IMG/VR virus record: IMGVR_UViG_3300020478_000058
Location: 1-25,241 of that record
Reading direction: 5' to 3' (one strand)
Source: a virus
DNA: 25,241 bases
The notes under the pieces are model-generated. The model worked only from the letters and a program-made list of their open reading frames with translations. It searched no databases and was not told the origin of the DNA. Shown here piece by piece: positions 14,401 to 22,855 of this stretch. A program made the position numbers and the translations under genes. Numbering within the stretch: position 1 is the stretch's first letter; each line of letters begins with the position of its first letter.

Positions 14401-15735
14401 GATCCGTTATCCAATGAACTTAATACTCGGTTAAATAATGCTTTAGATAACGCTAAAAACATTCTCGATTTCTCCGCTGGGGAAGTTATGGGCACCGATT
14501 TTTTCAAAGGGATGAAAGAAGGGATGATTATTGGAGGAAAAGAAGTTACAAATGTTATGCGGGAACAGATCCAAGGGATTCTGGATGCTGGTAAAGACGA
14601 AGGGGAAATAGATTCTCCATCTAAATTGTTTGCTAGAGAAATGGGTAATCCTATTGCTGAAGGTATCGCCCTTGGGATTCTTGAAAAGCAGAAAAAACCT
14701 CAAAACGCTATCCGTCAAGTAGTCGAAAACATTATTTCTGACGTAAAAGGCAAAGTCGGGGCAGTCACAAACGCTATGGGAGCCGCTTTAGATTTCGCTG
14801 ATGCAAAGAGGGCTCTTGCGAAAGCCGCACGAGATTTTGGTGCCGGTGGTGTTGTCACACGACGTGAAAGATTGACACAAGCACAACTACAAAGAGATGT
14901 AAGAGACGCAGAACGTGCGTTACGTCTCGGGCAAGGTCACCAGGTAGATCTGGAATTGGCCTTATTAGACGCACAAGAGGCTCTAGAAGATTACGAATCA
15001 GTGATTACTTCAGAAGGCCCTGTGGCTAAAGCCCAAGTTGATTTAATGGAAAGTGGGTTAGATGTTGCAGAGTCCCAAGCCGCAATGAAAATGGCTGGCG
15101 AAGAAGCAATAACTGCTTTCACGACTTTATCTGAAGCAATAGGGATGCAGTTAAGTCCAGAGTTGCAAGGGTTGATAGGGAGCACAGAAAGCCTCGTAGC
15201 CATCACTGAACAAAACGAAAGTGTATTTCAGGACATGTTTGGCGAGAATGTCCAAACTTGGATACAGGCAGTCGCTGATGGCATGGTTATTATCGCTGAG
15301 GAAACTGAAAATGCGGGATATCACATGTCAAATTATGTTGGCAGTGTCAATGAGGCTGGTGAGATAATGAAAAATATGACGAGTTTTGATGGTCTGCCTG
15401 GGAATCCGACTTCAGCGAATATGGCAGGTTATAGAAATTACACTCCTCAAACAGGCCAAAATTCGCCTTATTACAATTTCCGTCACTTGGGCGGCCTCGA
15501 CGCTGCTGATTTCAAATATCTAATGCAAGGTGCTGGCAATCCTGCTCAACAGGCAGCGGTAGGCGGCGTAAACGTGAACACCGAAGTCTATATCGACGAA
15601 AACGGAACCGACACACACACATCAACAAGCATTATGGACACGCAAGGAAGAATGGCTTCCGCCCCATCCGAAACCAAAAAGCATGACCCCGCAAAAGCCC
15701 CACGATACGGGCGTGCCGGTTTGTCTTGGCGTTAA
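11443..15735 (+). CDS. Phage tail tape measure protein (TP901-like)
   Basis: A 1430-residue protein, which sets tail length and is ejected with the DNA. Residues ~75-330 match the TP901-type tape measure core: FAKFESSMMKIEALVGVS, TGRGPQELADAMFFVASAG, AAVREGKVEADRLAPAIGK, and GTDARTSAIQLRQIMQSI. Residues ~386-480 hold several hydrophobic segments (TLTIAVGGLATAMGLLLIVAG; PLFLGITAVVGIALLTK) that may cross the host membrane at injection. The remainder is long helical and coiled-coil sequence. There is no lytic transglycosylase or peptidase motif that I can see. At ~0.15 nm per residue the tail would be roughly 215 nm (inference). It starts 45 nt after the chaperone stop. Confidence 0.93.
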   Translation: MAVQLPPLVQSIVLDPSGVMAGAGQITKGTSQMNTGFQKSNKVLAETNNSLNTMAFRAQTTGRNLFKFIGAPLLAIGAASLTAFAKFESSMMKIEALVGVSTGAVNQFADAVKNASRITGRGPQELADAMFFVASAGLRGATAMEVLEASAKGAAVGLGQTKVVADAATSAVNAYGAENLSGSAAVDVLTAAVREGKVEADRLAPAIGKAIPVASAMGIEFHEVAAAIAAMTRTGTDARTSAIQLRQIMQSILDPSRQTEAALRGMGIAQGELADQARSDGLLAVLKRLRDLSKDNEQAFADIFPNIRALAGAMDITGENLQENETIFASLANSAGDTDKAFEKVSETAEFKFNKAMQGMKTSFIELGAAMQPLLVVITKFLDTISWLFRVIGGNPVFATLTIAVGGLATAMGLLLIVAGRAAQAMVFYQLATGKAVGATFAMTKATNGLTIALLKNPLFLGITAVVGIALLTKHLGIFGKSAKTAAHELADAQGQIRDVKNIAMLSVKPMHDFADAIRSVGEASRELEIAKDFMSKFEDIIKEAREIGDIEGTSTITRSLISVFQGQGVTEENRKAIGAVLESIEKEFGETSEDIFTPEIFGDGLTTKEIIDQLLGGGEFAADADIRALMSGVSDELNSQTEDLIAKWKGLTRGRKGFGLSLEDFIQTQDDKGIEEALSGPVDVFLQKMNAGRFREAFNIIDEIRGAIRDSADGEEETAMLALVDKAFADKLHRIDGFTDDMGHNINSIDQMLEILAQGEDSGLLTGEFGGDKWWHALADEIERVRNTLTTGEMKEVIEGRTTMEDLIRNKAIANLEAANKEIKELGDDGPDAIQTVGNAFKDLEAAMGVVDDKAKEFGDRFDLLTERGIALARVQGNVNEAIGDFGEAAFESGGQMDGFGGEATDTLNAFLDAIEEMRDAGATMVASGEFTAEEAANSVFGMVEVLKAEARALGVAEDVMADLLHGIGMGTESALTEVLAAGANDPLSNELNTRLNNALDNAKNILDFSAGEVMGTDFFKGMKEGMIIGGKEVTNVMREQIQGILDAGKDEGEIDSPSKLFAREMGNPIAEGIALGILEKQKKPQNAIRQVVENIISDVKGKVGAVTNAMGAALDFADAKRALAKAARDFGAGGVVTRRERLTQAQLQRDVRDAERALRLGQGHQVDLELALLDAQEALEDYESVITSEGPVAKAQVDLMESGLDVAESQAAMKMAGEEAITAFTTLSEAIGMQLSPELQGLIGSTESLVAITEQNESVFQDMFGENVQTWIQAVADGMVIIAEETENAGYHMSNYVGSVNEAGEIMKNMTSFDGLPGNPTSANMAGYRNYTPQTGQNSPYYNFRHLGGLDAADFKYLMQGAGNPAQQAAVGGVNVNTEVYIDENGTDTHTSTSIMDTQGRMASAPSETKKHDPAKAPRYGRAGLSWR

Positions 15736-15748
15736 GAAAGGGAATTAG

Positions 15749-16579
15749 ATGTCTTTTGTAGAGAGTTACACAGTAAACGGAACATCATTTGATAGTCATA
15801 AGTTTGCAATAGCGGATGTAAGACAGGGAACCCCGTCATATAAAGGAGAGAACCTTGATCCTGCTATGGATCATGGGCTCCGTTGGAGAGAAAAACGCTT
15901 TAGTTCCAGGGCCGAAACATGGAATATGTGGGTTTGCGACGCCGACGATACGACAGGCTTACCGCCTACCACTAGAGCCGCTCAACTAGCGCAGCACAAC
16001 GCCAACCTTGACGAGGTAATGACCATTTTAATGACCACCCATGCCGCTACAGGGTATGACGCTCCGTTGCAGGTTGTTCGAAAAATGAAAAAAACTCCGT
16101 CTTCTCCCGCTGATGAATACCGTGTCAATTACGGTGAATTAGCAGGCCCCATAGAGATAACTAAAGACATCACTGGGTCCTATTCAGAGTTTCAAGCACA
16201 GGTTCTTTACCTAGATCCTCGCTGGTATGAATGTAATTCGTCTGGCACAAAAACTGATTCAAGTTTGACCGCAACTGGCAACCCTGGCGGCACTGCCTTG
16301 ATGACACGTATGAGTATTGAACTCGCTTCAGGGACAGCAAACCCTTATATCGAGAACACAACAACTGGCAGCAAACTTACCTACACGGGAACACCGAGTT
16401 CGGCTTTAACAATTGATACGGTGGGATACACAGTGAAAGAAGGATCAACAACCGTAACTGGGAATTTAGACCGTACTGGGTCAACAACAACCGACTGGTT
16501 TCAACTCCGCCCTAACGTCTCCAACACCCTGAGTTCTAATGTCGCCTTCACTATTACCTACACGAAGGCGTATTTGTAA
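15749..16579 (+). CDS. Distal tail (Dit-like) protein
   Basis: A 276-residue protein located directly after the tape measure gene, where siphoviruses encode the distal tail protein that joins tube to hub. The N-terminal ~150 residues carry the usual traits: an opening strand SYTVNGTSFDSHKFAI, a basic GLRWREKRFSSRAETWNMWV loop, a helix LAQHNANLDEVMTILM, and FQAQVLYLDPRWYE at the end. The C-terminal ~110 residues are Thr/Ser/Gly-rich and beta-like. The assignment rests on gene order and these phrases rather than a catalytic motif; another minor tail protein is possible. An AAAGGGA ribosome site precedes the ATG. Its stop overlaps the next start (TAATG). Confidence 0.7.
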   Translation: MSFVESYTVNGTSFDSHKFAIADVRQGTPSYKGENLDPAMDHGLRWREKRFSSRAETWNMWVCDADDTTGLPPTTRAAQLAQHNANLDEVMTILMTTHAATGYDAPLQVVRKMKKTPSSPADEYRVNYGELAGPIEITKDITGSYSEFQAQVLYLDPRWYECNSSGTKTDSSLTATGNPGGTALMTRMSIELASGTANPYIENTTTGSKLTYTGTPSSALTIDTVGYTVKEGSTTVTGNLDRTGSTTTDWFQLRPNVSNTLSSNVAFTITYTKAYL

Positions 16580-19500
16580 TGCCAACGCCCACTGCGTGGG
16601 ACGTTCGCATTGTTAACGTCTCGGATCTCACGACAGTTGCTTACGTCCCAGAATGGGATGGCTGCGAATTCGCTGACTCTATTAACGACTTTGGCCACGG
16701 CTCTCTATCTTTTGATCGTGACGCACCCTGGTTAGAGGATTTTTACACAGCGAACTCTTCTAAATACCCTTGGGAAGGAAACTATGCTGTTCAAATTTTG
16801 AGGGCTGGCGGTGTCGCTTACACCTTCATTATTGAAGAAGTAGAAATCCAATATGCCGGTTCAAGAAGGCAAGTTGTTCTTGGCGGTAGAGGGTTGGCAG
16901 CATGTTTAACGTGGGGGATTATTCTGCCTGCTGGTTTTAATGAAGCGAGTGCAGACCCTGACGACCCTACAGTAGTTCTATACATGGGTCGTGGTTTTGG
17001 AAATACACACGACACGCAAGCGGAATTAGATGCAGGCACATACTCTGTTGATTTCCCCAAACACAGGGCTTACGGAGGTGGCGCTTTCGTTCACTTGTTC
17101 GAAGAGGCCGACACCGGTAATGCGGGCAGTTGGGCAAATGTAACCGAAGCCCAAGCGAGCCGAAACGGTGACGGTGTTACATGGCCGTTGTCTCTTCACA
17201 GCAATATGAGCCGAACAAACGACGCTAATGGTGACGCATGGTCTAGCGGCACTTACTCTTCGTTAAACGTCACATGGTTGTTCGAACTTTCGTCGGGCAT
17301 GAACATGCACGACACCCTTTTGGAGTGTTGCACATTACAAGACAACGCTCAGTGGAATGTCAGCCCGACAGGGGTGATTAGTATCGCTAAGTCTATAGGG
17401 ACAGACCGTAGCGGCACTGTGCTTTTAACCGTTCCACAATCACAAGGTTCAACAAACTCTTTAAGAACTACAGATACTAGAAGTCGTTTATATGCAAGCA
17501 ACGGTTACCATTTTGTAGCAAAAGAAGACTCGACAACGACCTCTCGTTTTGGCCGTAGAGAAGGTTTTATAGATGCAGATCAGGCTAAAGGCGAAACAGT
17601 TCCTGAAGCCGCTCAACAAGGCTTAAATGAAGTCAAAGACGAACTTGATGAATTCACGTTTGCTTACACAGAAACTGATGTGACACGAGCGTTTGTTGAT
17701 TTCCAAGTTTCTGATTCAGTGGCTATCGAATATGAACCTGGGGTTATACAAAACCGTCAAATAACAGGGCTCGGGGCAAACATCAGCAACACGGGAGCCA
17801 CAATTGAAGTTGTTGTAGGCGACATTGTTGACAACGCAATTGCTGTTCTTGAAAAGAAAAACAAAAACGAACAGTTCTCTAACCTTTTAACAAGTCGCCA
17901 ATCGGCTAAGTCTTTCAAAGACAAGACGACAAAAGAAGGCCAGTTAGATCCGCCAAGTATTACTGCTGCGACCGTGCAAAAGGATGGCACGGAACGCTCA
18001 GTAAAGATTGATTTCAAAACTCCCGGTTGGGCTGACGCAAGTGGTGCCACTAAAGACGACGCTTCTCAGGCGCAAATCATTCAACATTTTGAGTCTGAGG
18101 CTTATGTAACTTCTAGCCCTACGACTAAATACAACGCTGTTAAACCGATTGACAGAACAACCTCTGAACAAGAGATAACTATTACAAACTTGGGTTTGAA
18201 AGACGGTGGTTATACAGGTCGGGTAAGAGCAGTCGGGACGAACGGTCAGTATTCAAATTGGGCTACCACAACATTTACGCTTACGGAAGCGACTGAAGGC
18301 GGCCCGAGCGATCCTTATAAGCCAGGCCAAATAGACCAAGCCAATATCCAGTTGTTCCCTATGTTGAATGGCGTCTTTGTAAAGTTCAACGACTTTTCAT
18401 CTAGCACCAACCCAACGCTTAGTGGGAACAGAGGAAAATACGAAATTCAGATTTCTAACAACCCTGCTGGTATCACCGACACGATTACGGAACCTTCGAG
18501 TTGGACGAGTGGCAATGTTTGGACTCGATCAGAAACGGGTCAAGATGGTGTTGCTCACACTGCGGGGCAGACAGGCGGTGGAGTTAAAACATTTATAGTC
18601 CCCGACGGGTCAGGGTTTATTTGCACTGGCTTGTACTCGGATGCTGGGATGCCAGCGAACACCGAGATTTTCCAATCAAACGGTTCGTCTTTTAGCCCTG
18701 CCAGGTATTGGGAGGCTTACGACGACTCTGAGTCCCCTGTTGTGGGGCACACCCAGTATGGGGCTGGCCGACTTCATTACATCCGTATCCGTGCCATTAA
18801 CTGGGATGGCACAGCAGGAGAGTGGTCGAATACGTCGAGCAGTTATACCAGTCATTGGTTCTTATTAGATACAAATAACGAAGCCCAAGTTGGGGTGGCA
18901 ATCGGCAAAGACACTATTGCGGCCACTCATATAATGGCTGGGACAGTGACTGCTGAGGAAATCAAAGCGGGAACAATAACGGCTGACAAGTTAGACGCAG
19001 ATCAAATCATTACTTCTGCAATCACGATGCCTCAACCATCTAACGCTCAAAGTGCTTCAGGTAGCAGTTACCCAGCCGATGAAGCAATGAAGTTCAATTT
19101 GGATAACAGCGGCAATATGTGGTGGGGGGATTTTGCTTCTTATGCCGATGCAAACAGCGATCCAAGACCTTTAAGAAATGATGTGGGTGGTTCTAGTAAT
19201 GCGCCTGATAGTTATGTTGCCAACCGTGTCGCTGGTGACGGTTCATTAGTAGTTTTCGGAAACGCAACATCTAAACTTTCTTACGCTTCAGCATTTGGGA
19301 TTCTTTCGGCTAGCAATCTTGTAGTCACTGGAAACACTTTGATGCAGGGCAACTTTAAGGCTGGCAGCACTGACAATTTCAAGATTGACAGCACAGGGCA
19401 AGTTTTCTTGGGCTCAACTACTACTGACGAAGCCAGAATTCGCATTAAGCCAACCGCTACAAACTATTTGTTTACAGGTACCGCCTTAGAGTTCGTTCAA

Positions 19501-21024
19501 ACTGAAACACAAACAGGCAGTGATGGTTGGTTGCAGGGTGGCACATACACAATGAGCGACCCTGTGAGTATCACTGTCACTGGTATCAGTATGGGCTCAG
19601 GTTCTGCTGGCACCACATATATAGGTGCTTATGATCCTTCAAGCACAACAACTTTTGGAGTGATCCTCAATTCACCCGATAAGCCGATTTCATTTAAGGC
19701 ATCTGGTGGTATCACCATTCATAATGACGCTTCCGCTCAATCAACTACCGCCAACCGGTTGAGTGCATACGGCGGCAACTTGTATTGGGGTGACGGTTCG
19801 ACAGCCACACAGTTAAACGGTGGCGGCGGTTCTGGTGACTACAGTTTCTATCTTGACGCTAATAACGCATCATCCACAGAAATCGAAGATGGTGAAACAA
19901 TCAACTTTAATGGTCTTAACCTGACGACTGTTTCCAGGGGTGCGAACCAGATTAATATTGACACGCAAAAAACTCTTACTACTCATGGCGATAGTGGCCG
20001 AACGGGAACTCACATTTTGAATCCCTCTGCCGCTTCGACGCATGTCTCTTTCGAAATACAGCGGCTAACAGACGGTAATATTACGGACCACACCAACAGT
20101 TATATTGCGTGGGGTTATACCACATTTGGCGCTAATTGGGCTTACAAAACACCCTTTAATACTTTTTCTCAGGAACTTGCTGGTGACACTCATTTCACTA
20201 ATAAGTATCTACAAGACCAAGACACAACTTTGTCTAGTGCATTTACTTTTAATGGCGCTGCTACTTTCAACAGCACTTCTGCTTTCAACAGCGCTTCTAC
20301 TTTCAGCAGCAACGCTACTTTCAACGGGACGACGGCCTTTAGCAGCGGGTCGGTGACCTTTAGTGTCGTGCCGTCGTTCGCTAGCAACATATTTGCCAGC
20401 AACACGAACTTAAATATTTACAACACCTCCACGACTGGGTTCCAAATCAACGGATACGGCACCATTTCTCATGGCACCGGCACTCACTTGGCGCAATATA
20501 ACTACTCCGCTTTTGGGAACTGGTCACGGTTTGGCAATAGTATTTTCCCTCAGTCAACTAATTACTACACGTTGGGCACCAGCGGTGCCGCTTGGAGCGA
20601 CGTTTGGTCATATGATTTTTCAACTGCTTCCGATCAAGCGTTAAAGACGGACATCGCTGATGAAACTAAAGGTGTTGCGTTTATTAAAACTTTGCGTCCC
20701 GTCACTTTCAAATGGAAAGACACCTCAGATGAAACGGGGCCAACAAATCCTCGTGCTGGAGTGAGAGATCACCATGGTTTCATCGCTCAAGAAGTAGAAA
20801 CAGCATTAGGCGACGACGCTGCCAACGATGCGCTCTGGGTTAACGGCTTATCTCCTGCGACAGAAAGACAAACGACAACTGATTCAGATGGCAACGAAAT
20901 TGTTCTCCTAGAAGAATCAGAGGAAACTTATCAACAAGGGTTGCGTTATGTAGAATTTATAGGTCCCATCGTGAAAGCGATACAAGAATTAGCGGCTCGT
21001 GTAGAAACGCTAGAAGGAGGCTAA
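16579..21024 (+). CDS. Tail hub/fibre protein with C-terminal S74 chaperone domain
   Basis: A 1481-residue multidomain tail-tip protein. Residues ~1-420 resemble the ReqiPepy6 Gp37-like hub family (WDVRIVNVSDLTTVAYVPEW; GSLSFDRDAPW; RRQVVLGGRGLAACLTW). Residues ~460-570 are fibronectin-III-like. Residues ~774-811 contain IAATHIMAGTVTAEEIKAGT, a common fibre linker. Residues 1224-1254 are a hexapeptide repeat with Phe every sixth residue, suited to a trimeric beta-structure. The end, from ~1345, is an endosialidase-type intramolecular chaperone (peptidase S74): S1351 and K1356 in SDQALKTDI fit the self-cleavage dyad, with the RAGVRDHHGFIAQEVETAL core after it. Cleavage before S1351 would release a 131-residue chaperone after the fibre trimerises. 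It is coupled to the Dit gene by TAATG. Confidence 0.87.
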   Translation: MPTPTAWDVRIVNVSDLTTVAYVPEWDGCEFADSINDFGHGSLSFDRDAPWLEDFYTANSSKYPWEGNYAVQILRAGGVAYTFIIEEVEIQYAGSRRQVVLGGRGLAACLTWGIILPAGFNEASADPDDPTVVLYMGRGFGNTHDTQAELDAGTYSVDFPKHRAYGGGAFVHLFEEADTGNAGSWANVTEAQASRNGDGVTWPLSLHSNMSRTNDANGDAWSSGTYSSLNVTWLFELSSGMNMHDTLLECCTLQDNAQWNVSPTGVISIAKSIGTDRSGTVLLTVPQSQGSTNSLRTTDTRSRLYASNGYHFVAKEDSTTTSRFGRREGFIDADQAKGETVPEAAQQGLNEVKDELDEFTFAYTETDVTRAFVDFQVSDSVAIEYEPGVIQNRQITGLGANISNTGATIEVVVGDIVDNAIAVLEKKNKNEQFSNLLTSRQSAKSFKDKTTKEGQLDPPSITAATVQKDGTERSVKIDFKTPGWADASGATKDDASQAQIIQHFESEAYVTSSPTTKYNAVKPIDRTTSEQEITITNLGLKDGGYTGRVRAVGTNGQYSNWATTTFTLTEATEGGPSDPYKPGQIDQANIQLFPMLNGVFVKFNDFSSSTNPTLSGNRGKYEIQISNNPAGITDTITEPSSWTSGNVWTRSETGQDGVAHTAGQTGGGVKTFIVPDGSGFICTGLYSDAGMPANTEIFQSNGSSFSPARYWEAYDDSESPVVGHTQYGAGRLHYIRIRAINWDGTAGEWSNTSSSYTSHWFLLDTNNEAQVGVAIGKDTIAATHIMAGTVTAEEIKAGTITADKLDADQIITSAITMPQPSNAQSASGSSYPADEAMKFNLDNSGNMWWGDFASYADANSDPRPLRNDVGGSSNAPDSYVANRVAGDGSLVVFGNATSKLSYASAFGILSASNLVVTGNTLMQGNFKAGSTDNFKIDSTGQVFLGSTTTDEARIRIKPTATNYLFTGTALEFVQTETQTGSDGWLQGGTYTMSDPVSITVTGISMGSGSAGTTYIGAYDPSSTTTFGVILNSPDKPISFKASGGITIHNDASAQSTTANRLSAYGGNLYWGDGSTATQLNGGGGSGDYSFYLDANNASSTEIEDGETINFNGLNLTTVSRGANQINIDTQKTLTTHGDSGRTGTHILNPSAASTHVSFEIQRLTDGNITDHTNSYIAWGYTTFGANWAYKTPFNTFSQELAGDTHFTNKYLQDQDTTLSSAFTFNGAATFNSTSAFNSASTFSSNATFNGTTAFSSGSVTFSVVPSFASNIFASNTNLNIYNTSTTGFQINGYGTISHGTGTHLAQYNYSAFGNWSRFGNSIFPQSTNYYTLGTSGAAWSDVWSYDFSTASDQALKTDIADETKGVAFIKTLRPVTFKWKDTSDETGPTNPRAGVRDHHGFIAQEVETALGDDAANDALWVNGLSPATERQTTTDSDGNEIVLLEESEETYQQGLRYVEFIGPIVKAIQELAARVETLEGG
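20248..20340 (+). repeat. 18-nt-period repeat encoding hexapeptides in tail fibre
   Basis: Phe codons recur every 18 nt (residues 1224, 1230, 1236, 1242, 1248 and 1254), in units such as NGAATF, NSTSAF and NSASTF. The pattern predicts a regular trimeric beta-shaft just before the tip domain. Confidence 0.75.
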
Positions 21025-21033
21025 ACTTAAAAC

Positions 21034-21240
21034 ATGGCTGACATAACTATCACTATCCCTGACGCTCAGGTCACCAATGTGGAAAAGCATCTTTTCCCGC
21101 ATGGCGCAGACCCGGTAAATGACACTGATGAGAAAAAAATTACTGCCATAACAACCTACATCCAAAATTGGGTAAATGAACAACTATGGGCGATGGCCCG
21201 TAAAACCGCAATGGATGCTGTTGAAGATCCCACCGTGTAG
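21034..21240 (+). CDS. Small hypothetical phage protein after the tail fibre
   Basis: A 68-residue soluble protein of unknown function: a short beta-like start (DITITIPDAQVTNVEKHLF) and a helix (ITTYIQNWVNEQLWAMARK). It begins 9 nt after the hub stop, and the GGAGG inside the hub gene's last codons probably serves as its ribosome site, so it belongs to the tail operon. The short helical form suits an assembly factor or tail-tip accessory. It has no holin-like membrane span. Confidence 0.6.
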   Translation: MADITITIPDAQVTNVEKHLFPHGADPVNDTDEKKITAITTYIQNWVNEQLWAMARKTAMDAVEDPTV

Positions 21241-21249
21241 TATGTACAT

Positions 21250-21414
21250 ATGGCAGATCCAGAAATAGACATTCAAACAGTTATCAACCGTCTCACTGCG
21301 ACAATTGCCCAACTAACAGCAGATATCGCTGTGAAGGACGCCCTTATAGAGGCTCTTCGCAAAGAAAGCCCTGAGTTGGAAGTTGTGGCGTTGGAAGACC
21401 AAGAAGACGCCTAA
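21250..21414 (+). CDS. Small coiled-coil protein (54 residues)
   Basis: An ATG at 21250 opens a 54-codon frame, ten bases after the previous stop. The product is one amphipathic helix with regularly spaced I/L residues (INRLTATIAQLTADIAVKDA), predicted coiled coil, and an acidic end (ALEDQEDA). No clear ribosome site is seen, so translation may depend on coupling to the gene before. Small coiled-coil proteins of this kind are common after phage tail genes. The function is unknown. Confidence 0.5.
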   Translation: MADPEIDIQTVINRLTATIAQLTADIAVKDALIEALRKESPELEVVALEDQEDA

Positions 21415-21448
21415 CTCCCTTGACCTCTTTTTTGAGGCAAACTGGGTT

Positions 21449-21697
21449 ATGACAGATAACGCTTTCAAATTTAAGTTGGCGTGTGCGGTCCCTGAGTACG
21501 AGTATGCACAGGCTTTAGCCGAAGGGGTTCGCCTTTTTGATGATGAGGCGTTTGTCCATATTAAGGAATCCCAAGATGACGATTTTTGGGAGTTGACAGC
21601 ATTGTTCAACTTGCATGGTCAAGGTCCGGTTCAGTTCGCTATTGTCGGGACTCTTTTCGAGAATTCTGTGAAAGAAGTCGGAGGCCGAAAACTTTAG
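21449..21697 (+). CDS. Small hypothetical protein (82 residues)
   Basis: I prefer the ATG at 21449 (82 residues; GAGG at 21434-21437). A longer frame from a TTG at 21383 would overlap the coiled-coil gene and adds an unlikely WRWKTKK start. The product is acidic with mixed helix and strand (YAQALAEGVRLFDDEAFVH; GPVQFAIVGTLFENSV). Unrecognised. It is the last gene before the next promoter, so it probably ends the late transcription unit. Confidence 0.5.
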   Translation: MTDNAFKFKLACAVPEYEYAQALAEGVRLFDDEAFVHIKESQDDDFWELTALFNLHGQGPVQFAIVGTLFENSVKEVGGRKL

Positions 21698-21699
21698 GG

Positions 21700-21728
21700 T
21701 TGCGGTTGACTTTTGGTAATGGTATAGT
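21700..21728 (+). promoter_or_regulatory. Candidate extended -10 promoter for replication module
   Basis: TGGTATAGT (21720-21728) is an extended -10. A weak TTGCGG lies 17 nt upstream at 21700-21705. A better -35 hexamer, TTGACT (21706-21711), is too close at 11 nt but fits a second -10, TATAGA (21732-21737), at a long 20-nt spacing. The first gene starts at 21768 with an AAGGAGAA ribosome site. Confidence 0.5.
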
Positions 21729-21738
21729 CTCTATAGAC
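21727..21738. promoter_or_regulatory. Inverted repeat over the replication promoter start
   Basis: GTCT-CTAT-AGAC overlaps the end of the -10 and the expected transcription start. It is nested in a wider pair GGTAAT (21715-21720) / ATTACC (21743-21748). The position suits repressor control of early genes. It loosely resembles the repeat at 9862-9876. Confidence 0.35.
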
Positions 21739-21767
21739 GATTATTACCTACCAAGGAGAAGCAAGAC

Positions 21768-22523
21768 ATGGCCCAAATAGCGGAGGACTATGTATCCCCA
21801 TCGGTGAGATGGGGCCTGTTAAAACAGGACTACCCACAAGCGGTTGTCGAATTCACACACGCCACTGGCGCAGAGATCGGCATCCCTGAAAAGTTCGGAG
21901 GGACAGAAGAGTACTGCGTAGCGCAGATTCTTCTTCGACCCGACGACGCATTACCAATCATTGGATACAAACCTGTTTCTGATGCGAAACAAAACAAGAA
22001 CGACCACGCTAGTGATGCGTGGAATGTTTTGTGCACTAAAGCCTTAGGCCGTGCTCTTAAAAGAGCAGGCTACGCAGACACTGCTAGTGAGATGAAGTTG
22101 GTTGTTCAATATAAACAACGTCTCGCCGAGCATGATGCAATTTCTGGTGGAAGCCAAGTCCACTCCGATACCCAAGGTCGATCCGCTCCCACCAATCCAA
22201 CTCCAGACGGCGACTATCTTCACCGTGTCGAAGAAACCTCAAACATCGTGGAGTCCAAACTCCCCGAACAAGAGGAACTTGTCATAGAAGAAGACGACGA
22301 CTGGGACACTGATGAACATCGCAATGAATCACACGCTGAATTAAAAGCACGAGTGCAAGCCTTGCCTGACGAATATCAAGACAAGGCACGTGAAGTTCAT
22401 CAAGGCATCAATGGCCGACAATGGCCGATTGATTCCGTGTCACAATTCAACTTCCTCGCAAGTGCAATAGAAGCATTGCATGAACAGGCGGCTGAGATAG
22501 ACGATCCTGAAGCAGAGTTCTAA
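21768..22523 (+). CDS. Putative phage ssDNA-annealing recombination protein
   Basis: A 251-residue protein, first in the replication operon. Residues ~40-115 hold strands followed by ASDAWNVLCTKALGRALKRAGY; a [ET]KA[IL]GRAL..GY motif of this kind is typical of Sak/Erf/Rad52-like phage annealing proteins and of a related actinophage family. Residues ~120-200 form a polar, acidic linker (VIEEDDDWDTDEH), and the last ~50 residues are helical. Annealing proteins pair complementary strands during phage recombination. The family assignment is tentative because only this motif is clear. It has a good ribosome site (AAGGAGAA), and its stop overlaps the next start (TAATG). Confidence 0.5.
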   Translation: MAQIAEDYVSPSVRWGLLKQDYPQAVVEFTHATGAEIGIPEKFGGTEEYCVAQILLRPDDALPIIGYKPVSDAKQNKNDHASDAWNVLCTKALGRALKRAGYADTASEMKLVVQYKQRLAEHDAISGGSQVHSDTQGRSAPTNPTPDGDYLHRVEETSNIVESKLPEQEELVIEEDDDWDTDEHRNESHAELKARVQALPDEYQDKAREVHQGINGRQWPIDSVSQFNFLASAIEALHEQAAEIDDPEAEF

Positions 22524-22855
22524 TGCTCGCTTCGCCAATTGAGACACCTGTTGCTGGGGTGTCGTTCCGTGACGATTACCCAAGCAACATTTGGAAGATA
22601 TCTGGCGCAATGATTGACGATAAACCCTTAAGGGCGACGTTGGTTAGAGAGCCCGATAACCCTAATGATTGTCATGCGATCAAAGTTGTTGTTGACAACG
22701 ATCACGTCGGGTACATCCCAGCGATCATCGCAGGACATCTATCAGAAGAAATAGATAATGGAACGAACTGGGTTGCTGTAGTGGACAGAATTGTCGTTTC
22801 ACCCGAGAACGCAGAACAACCTGGGCTAAGACTGAAAGTGGTTAAACAATGTTAA
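22523..22855 (+). CDS. Stand-alone HIRAN domain protein
   Basis: A 110-residue protein that is essentially a single HIRAN domain: PVAGVSFRDDYPSNIW, LRATLVREPDNPNDCHAIKV, then VDNDHVGYIPAIIAGHLSEEID. The EPxNPxDxxAI and VGYIP phrases are the family hallmarks. In eukaryotic HLTF/Rad5 the domain binds free 3' DNA ends; bacterial and phage stand-alone forms are poorly studied. It sits between the annealing-protein-like gene and a conserved replication-cluster gene, coupled to both by overlaps (TAATG before; 7 nt after). It may therefore recognise stalled or broken ends during phage replication or recombination (inference). Confidence 0.85.
   Translation: MLASPIETPVAGVSFRDDYPSNIWKISGAMIDDKPLRATLVREPDNPNDCHAIKVVVDNDHVGYIPAIIAGHLSEEIDNGTNWVAVVDRIVVSPENAEQPGLRLKVVKQC

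Noticed and set aside
21412-21440. CCTC-T6-GAGG as a terminator after the coiled-coil gene
   Set aside because: The stem is only four pairs and the T run is in the loop, not after the stem.
21034-21697. The small genes after the tail fibre as holin or lysis genes
   Set aside because: None of the three products has a membrane-spanning segment or a lytic enzyme motif.
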